A DNA stretch of 17,491 nucleotides, from the NCBI RefSeq assembly GCF_027066465.1, contig NZ_JAMONU010000022.1, positions 1 to 17,491 on the forward strand, in the 5' to 3' direction. The stretch comes from Thermococcus sp. (GTDB lineage Archaea > Methanobacteriota_B > Thermococci > Thermococcales > Thermococcaceae). Below the pieces are notes generated by a model. It saw only the letters and a list, made by a program, of their open reading frames with translations, had not been told where the DNA came from and ran no database searches. The position numbers were made by a program, and so were the translations under genes. Positions 1 through 4,402 of this stretch are shown here, piece after piece (the first letter of the stretch is position 1; every line of letters starts with the position of its first letter).

Positions 1-180
1 AAACGGTCCCATGCCCATGACAATGACGTTTCTGGGGTCGTATGGGTCTATCGAGTACGTCCCAAGCTTCTCGTGGAGGTCTATTCCGTAGTCGATGATG
101 CCGTAAACGTCATTCCTCTCAAGCTCTTCACTTTCAACCCTTCTCTCGTCCAGCTTGAGCCGGAGAACCGTGAACCTCAT
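1..180 (-). CDS. gor: Glyceraldehyde-3-phosphate:ferredoxin oxidoreductase (GAPOR), N-terminal part
   Basis: Only the first 60 codons are in the window; the gene runs off the left edge. The translation begins MRFTVLRLKLDERR and ends with DPYDPRNVIVMGMGPF, which matches the N terminus I know from Pyrococcus furiosus GAPOR. GAPOR is a tungstopterin, [4Fe-4S] enzyme of the aldehyde:ferredoxin oxidoreductase family. It oxidises glyceraldehyde-3-phosphate to 3-phosphoglycerate in the modified Embden-Meyerhof pathway and passes electrons to ferredoxin. The ATG (complement of 178-180) is preceded by an AGGTGGGATC Shine-Dalgarno region on the minus strand. The gene lies 139 nt downstream of fbp on the same strand and has its own TATA box and a TGM operator at 196-212. 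Pterin and cluster ligands lie outside the window, so a paralogous tungsten oxidoreductase is not formally excluded. Confidence 0.85.
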   Translation of the reverse strand, partial: MRFTVLRLKLDERRVESEELERNDVYGIIDYGIDLHEKLGTYSIDPYDPRNVIVMGMGPF

Positions 181-195
181 GATCCCACCTCTTTG

Positions 196-212
196 TATCA
201 CTCTAAGTGTTA
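196..212. promoter_or_regulatory. Thermococcales glycolytic motif (TGM) at the gor promoter
   Basis: TATCAC-TCTAA-GTGTTA is one mismatch from the palindrome TATCAC-N5-GTGATA bound by the TrmB-family sugar regulator Tgr (TrmBL1 in Pyrococcus). It lies downstream of the gor TATA box and over the predicted start site, where the regulator is known to repress glycolytic genes during gluconeogenesis. The motif is seen; regulator binding is inferred. Confidence 0.82.
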
Positions 213-227
213 GCTAAGGTTCGAACG

Positions 228-240
228 TATTTAAGTTTTC
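228..240 (-). promoter_or_regulatory. gor BRE/TATA promoter
   Basis: On the minus strand this reads GAAAACTTAAATA, a good archaeal BRE plus TATA. About 26 nt downstream the predicted start site falls near 203-207, inside or next to the TGM, leaving a short leader before the ATG at 180. The rest of the gor-fbp gap (about 241-319) shows no further element. Confidence 0.65.
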
Positions 241-319
241 CTGTTGCGCTGAGGGCACGGAGAATATGAACAGAACTGGGCATTGAATGACATTGAAAAG
301 GAAATCAAAGGGGAGAAAA

Positions 320-1447
320 TCACTCGATGTCCTCGAAGCGCTCCTCAAGCCTCTTCAGCACGCCAGGCAGGGTTGTGTACTCCATGTCCTCGAGCGGAAG
401 CCTGTGCGGCTCGAACGGGCCGTGCCTGCGCATGTAGTCCGTTATCTCAAGGGCCTTCTGCCTGGCCCAGTCAAAGGCAGGGTCGTCGAAGAGGTCAACC
501 GGACCGACGAGCTTTCCTTCGGGGCTTATCTGCCAGCCGAGCGCGACAACCCTCGGCGGACCATCGAACCTGGTTGGGTTGGCGTAGTTCATCGGAACGG
601 GCATTATCGGTCCGTTGTGGCTTCCCCTCATCCAGCCGCTGACGAGGTGCGGGAAGGCGAAGGGTTCGAGAACCTCGCCAAGGGCCGGAAGCCCGCTCTG
701 TGCCCTGACTATAGCGACCGGGTCGTCCTTGCCGACGTATTCTCCAGCAATCTCGTAGAGCTTCTCAGTGCTGACGACAGCTACCGGCTCGTCCTTCGGA
801 ATCGGGTGGCCCTCCTTCGGGTAAACGCGCTTGATGACGTACCTGCTCTTAGCCCCGATGAGGGCGAGAAGGTCGTAGACCTCCTCAGGGGTGTTGAGGA
901 TAACGCGCTTGTGCTTGAGGATGTCCCAGACCTCGAAGCGGAAGCCCATGTGCATCTTGGGGTCGATGACCAGACCAGCGGTGTTGAACGGGTCGGCGAA
1001 CATCCTGAATATCGGCAGGTTAAACGCGCCAGGCTCGGTCTTGTCCATGTGGAAGGTCACTATCGGCTCGCTCTTCCTCAGCGTTATCTCCATCTCAGCC
1101 ACACCGGGCCCCATTCCGCGGACGTTTCCGCTGAATGCATCTTTGAGAAGGTCCTGTCCGGCGCCGTAGAGGCCGAGCTCTTTAGCCACCTTAGTTGCCT
1201 CCTCGAAGGCCTTCCAGGCGAGTCCGTGAACGTCTGGACTGTCAACGCCCTTCTTGTGGGTCATTATAAGCTGGAGGTCGTCGCCCGCGTAGGCCACGTA
1301 GAAGTCGATTATCGTGCCTTCCTCCTTGGCCTTGGCCAGGACTTCCTCCGCAGTTTCAACGAGCTGGGGGTGAACCCTCGAGTGTCCCGGCCAGCCGCCG
1401 ATGTCGGCCTTGATTACACTAATCGTTATCTTCTCTCCAACGGCCAT
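320..1447 (-). CDS. fbp: Archaeal type V fructose-1,6-bisphosphatase (FBP aldolase/phosphatase family)
   Basis: The 375-residue product begins MAVGEKITISVIKADIGGWP and is close over its whole length to the Thermococcus kodakarensis FBPase as I recall it. Family hallmarks include KADIGGWPGHSR (Asp15 and His22, metal and phosphate site), GDDLQLIMTHK, LLKDAFSGNVRGMGPG, FADPFNTAGLV and VSGWMRGSHNGP. It hydrolyses fructose-1,6-bisphosphate to fructose-6-phosphate in gluconeogenesis; family members are often bifunctional and also condense triose phosphates. I chose the internal ATG at 1445-1447 because a GGGTGGT Shine-Dalgarno site precedes it and the predicted transcription start lies near 1458, inside the longer ORF that starts at 1501. 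The length equals the usual family length. Its promoter carries a TGM in the activating position, fitting a gluconeogenic gene. Confidence 0.95.
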   Translation of the reverse strand: MAVGEKITISVIKADIGGWPGHSRVHPQLVETAEEVLAKAKEEGTIIDFYVAYAGDDLQLIMTHKKGVDSPDVHGLAWKAFEEATKVAKELGLYGAGQDLLKDAFSGNVRGMGPGVAEMEITLRKSEPIVTFHMDKTEPGAFNLPIFRMFADPFNTAGLVIDPKMHMGFRFEVWDILKHKRVILNTPEEVYDLLALIGAKSRYVIKRVYPKEGHPIPKDEPVAVVSTEKLYEIAGEYVGKDDPVAIVRAQSGLPALGEVLEPFAFPHLVSGWMRGSHNGPIMPVPMNYANPTRFDGPPRVVALGWQISPEGKLVGPVDLFDDPAFDWARQKALEITDYMRRHGPFEPHRLPLEDMEYTTLPGVLKRLEERFEDIE

Positions 1448-1480
1448 GGCAACCACCCGATGAGAATAGGTAGTTTTATG

Positions 1481-1490
1481 CTTATAAAAC
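1481..1490 (-). promoter_or_regulatory. fbp TATA box
   Basis: The minus strand reads GTTTTATAAG, an archaeal TATA element about 35-40 nt upstream of the fbp ATG, giving a predicted start near 1458. The TGM lies immediately upstream (1496-1512). Confidence 0.7.
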
Positions 1491-1495
1491 GTTAA

Positions 1496-1512
1496 TATCA
1501 CCGTAGATGATA
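1496..1512. promoter_or_regulatory. Thermococcales glycolytic motif (TGM) at the fbp promoter
   Basis: TATCAC-CGTAG-ATGATA has one mismatch to the Tgr/TrmBL1 operator TATCAC-N5-GTGATA. It sits just upstream of the fbp TATA box. In Thermococcales this arrangement is known to make the same regulator an activator of gluconeogenic genes when sugar is absent. The position is seen directly; the regulatory effect is inferred from the family. Confidence 0.82.
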
Positions 1513-1600
1513 CGGAATGCCTAAAATGAAATCAAAATCCACGGTGACAAACTCGAAAAAAGCCGGATTCAGTGGCTTATCGCCCCCTGTTTTCATCACA

Positions 1601-1611
1601 AAATTTATAAA
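1601..1611 (+). promoter_or_regulatory. tRNA-Trp TATA promoter
   Basis: AAATTTATAAA lies about 30 nt upstream of the tRNA-Trp 5' end. The same core (AATTTATAAA) precedes the neighbouring tRNA-Gln at the same distance, so this looks like a strong stable-RNA promoter. Between 1513 and 1600 I see no gene. Confidence 0.75.
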
Positions 1612-1638
1612 CCTCCCGCCGCTAAGGTTGAGACGGAC

Positions 1639-1778
1639 GGGGGCGTGGTGTAGCCTGGTCCATCATCGCGGGCTCCAGAGGTATGAGGACTTGCGGGTTT
1701 GCTGATTGGGGATGAGCCTTTGGAGCTCTGACCCGGAGAAACCCGCGGACCGGGGTTCAAATCCCCGCGCCCCCACCA
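1639..1778 (+). tRNA. tRNA-Trp (CCA anticodon), intron-containing
   Basis: Exon 1 is 1639-1678 and exon 2 is 1741-1778. The acceptor stem GGGGGCG pairs with CGCCCCC (1768-1774), followed by discriminator A and an encoded CCA. The anticodon stem GCGGG (1668-1672) pairs with CCCGC (1742-1746), and the loop C-T-CCA-G-A gives anticodon CCA at 1675-1677. The T arm is CGGGG-TTCAAAT-CCCCG. A 62-nt intron (1679-1740) interrupts the canonical 37/38 site. A bulge-helix-bulge is visible: bulges 1677-1679 and 1739-1741 flank the 4-bp helix CTCC/GGAG (1673-1676 with 1735-1738). This is what the archaeal splicing endonuclease cuts. Confidence 0.96.
1679..1740 (+). ncRNA. tRNA-Trp intron acting as a box C/D 2'-O-methylation guide RNA
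   Basis: The intron carries C (ATGAGGA, 1683-1689), D' (CTGA, 1702-1705), a weaker C' (around 1710-1716) and D (CTGA, 1728-1731). The D' guide (1693-1700) pairs with AAACCCGC across the intron/exon 2 junction and places tRNA position C39 opposite the fifth nucleotide upstream of D'. The D guide (1721-1726) pairs with GCTCCA of the anticodon loop and places C34 at the fifth position upstream of D. Methylation of positions 34 and 39 by the intron guide is known for Haloferax volcanii pre-tRNA-Trp; the same geometry is visible here. Confidence 0.85.
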
Positions 1779-1803
1779 TTACAGCTTTTTATTGCCGATT
1801 CTG

Positions 1804-1828
1804 AAACCCGGAGCATCTCAACGGGTTT
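1804..1828. repeat. Inverted repeat between the two tRNA genes
   Basis: AAACCCG (1804-1810) and CGGGTTT (1822-1828) form a perfect 7-bp stem with an 11-nt loop, 26 nt after the tRNA-Trp 3' end. A T-run (1786-1790) just upstream is the more likely tRNA-Trp terminator. The function of the repeat is unknown, and the rest of 1779-1880 shows no gene. Confidence 0.4.
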
Positions 1829-1880
1829 TCAACACTGTCCATGAGTGCTTCATCTGTGTCTATTGCCGGTTTGGGAGTAA

Positions 1881-1890
1881 AATTTATAAA
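1881..1890 (+). promoter_or_regulatory. tRNA-Gln TATA promoter
   Basis: AATTTATAAA lies about 28 nt upstream of the mature tRNA-Gln 5' end, mirroring the tRNA-Trp promoter. Confidence 0.7.
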
Positions 1891-1917
1891 TCTCCTCAAA
1901 AAGGTATCAACGGGCAC

Positions 1918-1993
1918 AGCCCCGTGGTGTAGCGGCCAAGCATGCGGGACTCTGGATCCCGCGACCGGGGTTCGAATCCCCGCGGGGCTACCA
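1918..1993 (+). tRNA. tRNA-Gln (CUG anticodon)
   Basis: The acceptor stem AGCCCCG (1918-1924) pairs with CGGGGCT (1983-1989), followed by discriminator A and an encoded CCA. The anticodon stem CGGGA pairs with TCCCG around the loop C-T-CTG-G-A, so anticodon CUG reads the glutamine codon CAG. The T arm is CGGGG-TTCGAAT-CCCCG. No intron is present. In Thermococcales Gln-tRNAGln is made by transamidation of Glu-tRNAGln. Confidence 0.95.
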
Positions 1994-2320
1994 TCGTTTC
2001 ATGGGCTCCAGAACCTCGAACCCCCTCTATAACTTCGTTTTTCGAACCTCATGTTACACCTCAATTCGTATTCCGAAAGTTGAAAGCACGGATATCGAAG
2101 GCATTTTTTGGTTATTTCTCCCCAATCCTGCCGTGGAAGTGTTCATGTAAATCTCAACTCCACCGGGATTCTTGGATAATGCCCAATAAACGGTGTCGTT
2201 TGAATACCCCTCTAGACGCCTCTTCTGCAGGCGTCCGATGATGTTGGCCTTCCGTTTGGAAATTTGAGGGTGCTTGTTCGTTTGCATAAAGTTATACAAA
2301 TTTCGAACTTTTGGGTCATC
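1994..2320. other. AT-richer stretch without a convincing gene
   Basis: This stretch after tRNA-Gln is visibly poorer in G+C than its surroundings. The only sizeable ORF is on the minus strand (2054-2347, 97 codons, TTG start). It lacks a Shine-Dalgarno site, its start lies inside the promoter region of the plus-strand regulator gene, and it uses codons that are uncommon in the neighbouring genes (CGA, CGG, CGT, TTA). A perfect 7-bp inverted repeat lies at 2215-2235. It may be a degenerate remnant or a regulatory region; I cannot assign it. Confidence 0.4.
2215..2235. repeat. Inverted repeat in the AT-rich stretch
   Basis: GACGCCT (2215-2221) and AGGCGTC (2229-2235) form a perfect 7-bp stem with a 7-nt loop about 100 nt upstream of the regulator TATA box. 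It could be an operator or a chance palindrome. Confidence 0.4.
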
Positions 2321-2329
2321 TTTAAATAC
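2321..2329 (+). promoter_or_regulatory. TATA box of the two-regulator operon
   Basis: TTTAAATAC predicts a transcription start near 2350, about 30 nt before the ATG at 2383. This rules out the longer reading frame that starts at 2335. Confidence 0.6.
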
Positions 2330-2382
2330 TACTAGTGCGTAATTCAAACGAGCCGGTTTACTCCGGTCGGGAGGTCGTTGTC

Positions 2383-2595
2383 ATGATGGATGTAACTGAG
2401 GGTGATGTCATCTCCCTCCTCCGGGAGAGGGGACCGTTGAGTGTGGCGTTTATAACCCGCCTTCTCTACGAGAGAGGTTTTGCCTGCACGCGGCAGAAGG
2501 TCGAGCGAATACTCAGGTCCCTAATCAAAAGGGGAGTTGTGGAAGCCTTCTACATCAATGGGAATAAGAGAAAGCACTACAGGTTGGTCCGGTGA
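2383..2595 (+). CDS. Small winged-helix DNA-binding protein
   Basis: This 70-residue protein looks like a single winged-helix domain and little else. The N-terminal helices (VTEGDVISLLRERGPLSV, then FITRLLYERGF) are followed by a recognition-helix region (RQKVERILRSLIKRGVVEAF) and a wing (YINGNKRKHYRLVR). The layout resembles ArsR/PadR-like or MarR-like wHTH domains; I cannot name a family. The ATG at 2383 follows GGAGGT (2370-2375) with 7-nt spacing. The stop overlaps the next start in TGATG, so it is translationally coupled to the membrane-anchored regulator. Position at the head of a surface-fibre locus suggests that it regulates the locus; this is inference. Confidence 0.8.
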   Translation: MMDVTEGDVISLLRERGPLSVAFITRLLYERGFACTRQKVERILRSLIKRGVVEAFYINGNKRKHYRLVR

Positions 2596-3032
2596 TGGTC
2601 GTGGGTGCCTCCTCGGTCATACTCGGAAACTCGCGGAGGCTTCTCCTCATAGAGTATCTCCGCAATTCCGAGGGAAAGGCCGAGCTGAGGGAAGTCGTTG
2701 AGTACATAGCCGAGCGTGAGGGTTCCACGGACAGGAAGCACAGAAAGAGCGTTTACGTTAGCCTCATACAGACTCACATCCCCAAGCTTGAGAGGGAGGG
2801 GGTTATAACGTTCAAGCACGGGGTCATAACCCTAATCAGGGTTCCGGATGACGTTACCGTTTATATGGAGACCGTCAAGAAAAACGACATAAGCTGGAGC
2901 TCCTTCTATATAGGGCTCTCGGCTATATTCCTAGTTGCCGGAATATACATAGGGAATTTTGAGCTCACGATAGCCTCCCTCACATACGCTATCGTCGGGC
3001 TGATTCATCGGAGGAAAATGAAGAGACTTTAG
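2595..3032 (+). CDS. Winged-helix regulator with C-terminal membrane segments (DUF7344-like)
   Basis: The 145-residue product has an N-terminal DNA-binding domain: SVILGNSRRLLLIEYLRNSEG, then ELREVVEYIAERE, then RKHRKSVYVSLIQTHIPKLE, and a wing GVITFKHGVITL. The last stretch, with a YVSLIQTHIPKLEREGVI pattern, is typical of the archaeal DUF7344 helix-turn-helix family as I remember it. After residue about 100 come two hydrophobic segments (FYIGLSAIFLVAGIYIG and LTIASLTYAIVGLI) and a basic tail, so the protein is probably membrane-tethered. The ATG overlaps the upstream stop (TGATG); a GTG three nucleotides earlier is possible. It precedes a secreted-fibre gene set, so a one-component membrane sensor/regulator of that set is plausible but unproven. 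Confidence 0.82.
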   Translation: MVVGASSVILGNSRRLLLIEYLRNSEGKAELREVVEYIAEREGSTDRKHRKSVYVSLIQTHIPKLEREGVITFKHGVITLIRVPDDVTVYMETVKKNDISWSSFYIGLSAIFLVAGIYIGNFELTIASLTYAIVGLIHRRKMKRL

Positions 3033-3058
3033 CGGGGGTAACCACCCATTACTCCCCG
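3033..3058 (+). terminator. Hairpin directly after the regulator gene
   Basis: CGGGGGTAA (3033-3041) pairs with TTAC-T-CCCCG (3049-3058) as a 9-bp stem with one bulged T and a 7-nt loop. It begins at the base after the TAG stop. No strong T-run follows, so it may be an mRNA 3' structure rather than a true terminator. Confidence 0.45.
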
Positions 3059-3073
3059 TTAACCCGGCATTGT

Positions 3074-3081
3074 CTATATAC
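3074..3081 (+). promoter_or_regulatory. Candidate TATA box for the fibre-subunit operon
   Basis: CTATATAC gives a predicted start near 3103-3106, exactly where a strong hairpin begins. The resulting leader would be about 100 nt, unusually long for these genomes. Confidence 0.45.
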
Positions 3082-3105
3082 CAGAAGGCGCTACTCTTCT
3101 TTGAG

Positions 3106-3124
3106 CAACCCCCGGTGGGGGTTG
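3106..3124 (+). promoter_or_regulatory. Leader hairpin 1 of the fibre operon
   Basis: CAACCCCC (3106-3113) and GGGGGTTG (3117-3124) form a perfect 8-bp, G/C-rich stem with a GGT loop. It lies at the predicted 5' end of the mRNA and could protect the transcript or take part in regulation. Confidence 0.6.
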
Positions 3125-3184
3125 TATGGGGCGCTGTGTTGGCACGCCTTGAGTCATGGTAGTGAAGTCCTTTGTTTCCACAGT

Positions 3185-3200
3185 GCCTCCAAAAGGAGGC
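3185..3200 (+). promoter_or_regulatory. Leader hairpin 2, enclosing the Shine-Dalgarno site
   Basis: GCCTCC (3185-3190) and GGAGGC (3195-3200) form a perfect 6-bp stem with an AAAA loop. The 3' arm contains the only Shine-Dalgarno sequence (GGAGG, 3195-3199) for the TTG start at 3208. If it folds, ribosome binding is blocked. An upstream GGCAC (3141-3145) can pair with GTGCC (3183-3187) and would open it. Base pairing is seen; a switching role is inference. Confidence 0.5.
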
Positions 3201-3207
3201 GAAAAAG

Positions 3208-3807
3208 TTGAGAAAGAATATTGTCCTTGGTATTTTTGGCCTGCTCGTGGCCTTTGGACTTGTTTTGGGAGCGGGAGCCAACTTTAGGGACTACAACGCT
3301 GACAGGAGCGTCCATTGGGATATCGTCAGCGACGACAACGAGCTCATAGACCTGACTCCCATCCAGCCATACGCTTACATAAACGACGCTGGAGTTCTCG
3401 TTGTTGACATCAGTCCGAACAACCCGAACTACCCAGGCTACGGTCAGGGTCTCAGCCCGAACTCGGAGTACAACTTCGATGAGGTCTTCAAGGTAAGCAA
3501 CGACCTGTGGGACAACAAGACCATAGTCGTCCTCATAACCAGCACCAACACTGCAATCCAGTTCTACGGAGCCGACCACAACATTCACGACGCCCAGACG
3601 GGGGCAATCGTTTACGCGAGCGACAACGCCAAGAACGACGTCTGCTTCACCCTCACCCCCGGCCAGTCAGTTAAGGTTGGTATGGACTTTACAGTCGGAA
3701 ACGCGGCCCTTAACACAACCGAGAGCAGTGCTATACACATTCAGGCCTTCAGGCTTGGAACCGAGCCGCAGAACCTCGTTGGAAAGTGCGGTCAGCCCAG
3801 CGGGTGA
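3208..3807 (+). CDS. TasA/camelysin-like secreted fibre subunit 1 (DUF1102-type)
   Basis: The 199-residue precursor starts LRKNIVLGIFGLLVAFGLVL (initiator TTG, read as Met), a signal peptide ending in GAGA before NFRDYNADR. The mature part is beta-rich: SVHWDIVSDDNELIDL, LVVDIS, NSEYNFDEVFKVSNDLW, then a C-terminal sandwich with Cys146 and Cys194. NFR..Y.A.R..........DDNEL is shared with the next gene and with the DUF1102 group, relatives of TasA/camelysin and of the archaeal bundling pilus subunit. The TTG at 3208 is chosen because GGAGG sits 8 nt upstream; the frame could open at 3172 but that would spoil the signal peptide. The SipW-type peptidase encoded nearby is the likely processing enzyme. 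I expect export and assembly by donor-strand exchange, but that is inferred. Confidence 0.82.
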   Translation: MRKNIVLGIFGLLVAFGLVLGAGANFRDYNADRSVHWDIVSDDNELIDLTPIQPYAYINDAGVLVVDISPNNPNYPGYGQGLSPNSEYNFDEVFKVSNDLWDNKTIVVLITSTNTAIQFYGADHNIHDAQTGAIVYASDNAKNDVCFTLTPGQSVKVGMDFTVGNAALNTTESSAIHIQAFRLGTEPQNLVGKCGQPSG

Positions 3808-3813
3808 TGAAAG

Positions 3814-4356
3814 ATGAACAAGCTATTCGGTTTGGCAATACTTATGGTGGCCATGCTCCTCGCAGTTGGGGCTGGAGCCAACTTCAGGTACTATTCAGCC
3901 GACAGACAGGCGAGCTTTACTGTGGTCAGCGACGACAACGAGCTGATATCCCTAACGGCCCTTCAGCCCTACGTCACCTACGACGCCGGGAAGCTCTACG
4001 TTGACATCACCCAGTACAACCCGAACAGACCGGAAGGCGGCGGGCTTGGAATGAGTCCGAACACCACCTACGTCTTTGAGGAGATGTTTGAGGTCAGCAA
4101 CAACCTCTGGGAGAACAACCAGACCGACTATCCGATATGCGTTACCATTAAGACCCAGCACGACGGCGTTTTAATCTTCGCCGGCAACTACACCAACCCC
4201 ATAGCCGGTCCGGCCCACAACATACAGTTCACCGTTGAGCACGGGAACCCCGTTCCGGTCGGAATGATATTCGACAACACCAACGTCAGCATGGGCGAGT
4301 ACCAGTTCCAGATGAGCATTGAAGCGATTAAGGGAGCCTGCGGAACCGGAAGGTGA
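3814..4356 (+). CDS. TasA/camelysin-like secreted fibre subunit 2 (DUF1102-type)
   Basis: A 180-residue paralogue of the preceding gene product. The signal peptide (MNKLFGLAILMVAMLLAVGA) ends at GAGA before NFRYYSADR. Shared landmarks are FTVVSDDNELISLTALQPYV, LYVDITQ, MSPNTTYVFEEMFEVSNNLW and the paired cysteines (Cys109 and Cys176), with Cys176 in a CG motif near the C terminus as in subunit 1. Several N-x-S/T sequons (for example NTT and NQT) suggest N-glycosylation. ATG at 3814 follows GGTGATG with about 6-nt spacing, 6 nt after the upstream stop. Two adjacent paralogues suggest a major and a minor subunit, or alternating subunits, of one extracellular filament. Which is which cannot be told from sequence. 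Confidence 0.82.
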   Translation: MNKLFGLAILMVAMLLAVGAGANFRYYSADRQASFTVVSDDNELISLTALQPYVTYDAGKLYVDITQYNPNRPEGGGLGMSPNTTYVFEEMFEVSNNLWENNQTDYPICVTIKTQHDGVLIFAGNYTNPIAGPAHNIQFTVEHGNPVPVGMIFDNTNVSMGEYQFQMSIEAIKGACGTGR

Positions 4357-4366
4357 TTTCCTTCTT

Positions 4367-4387
4367 GGGGGCTTTTCCCCTTTGTTT
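4367..4387 (+). terminator. Hairpin plus T-rich tract between fibre subunits and signal peptidase
   Basis: GGGG (4367-4370) and CCCC (4377-4380) form a short stem with a 6-nt loop, followed by TTTGTTT. It could be a partial terminator that lowers expression of the peptidase relative to the abundant structural subunits. The stem is short and confidence is limited. Confidence 0.4.
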
Positions 4388-4402
4388 GAAGAGGGTGTTC
4401 GC

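Noticed and set aside
287..1495. A 402-codon plus-strand ORF opposite fbp
   Set aside because: It is the antisense shadow of the well-recognised FBPase; the high G+C codon pattern of the real gene leaves the opposite strand open. No promoter or family resemblance.
2001..2012. A 10-nt match (GGGCTCCAGA) downstream of tRNA-Gln to the tRNA-Trp anticodon region
   Set aside because: Too short to be an attachment-site duplication and not at a tRNA 3' end; most likely chance.
2054..2347. A 97-codon minus-strand ORF
   Set aside because: TTG start without Shine-Dalgarno site or space for a promoter, atypical codons, no family recognised. Kept only as part of the unassigned AT-richer stretch.
3172..3207. 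Longer N terminus for the first fibre subunit
   Set aside because: It would place 12 residues including Cys before the signal peptide and would ignore the well-spaced GGAGG at 3195-3199.
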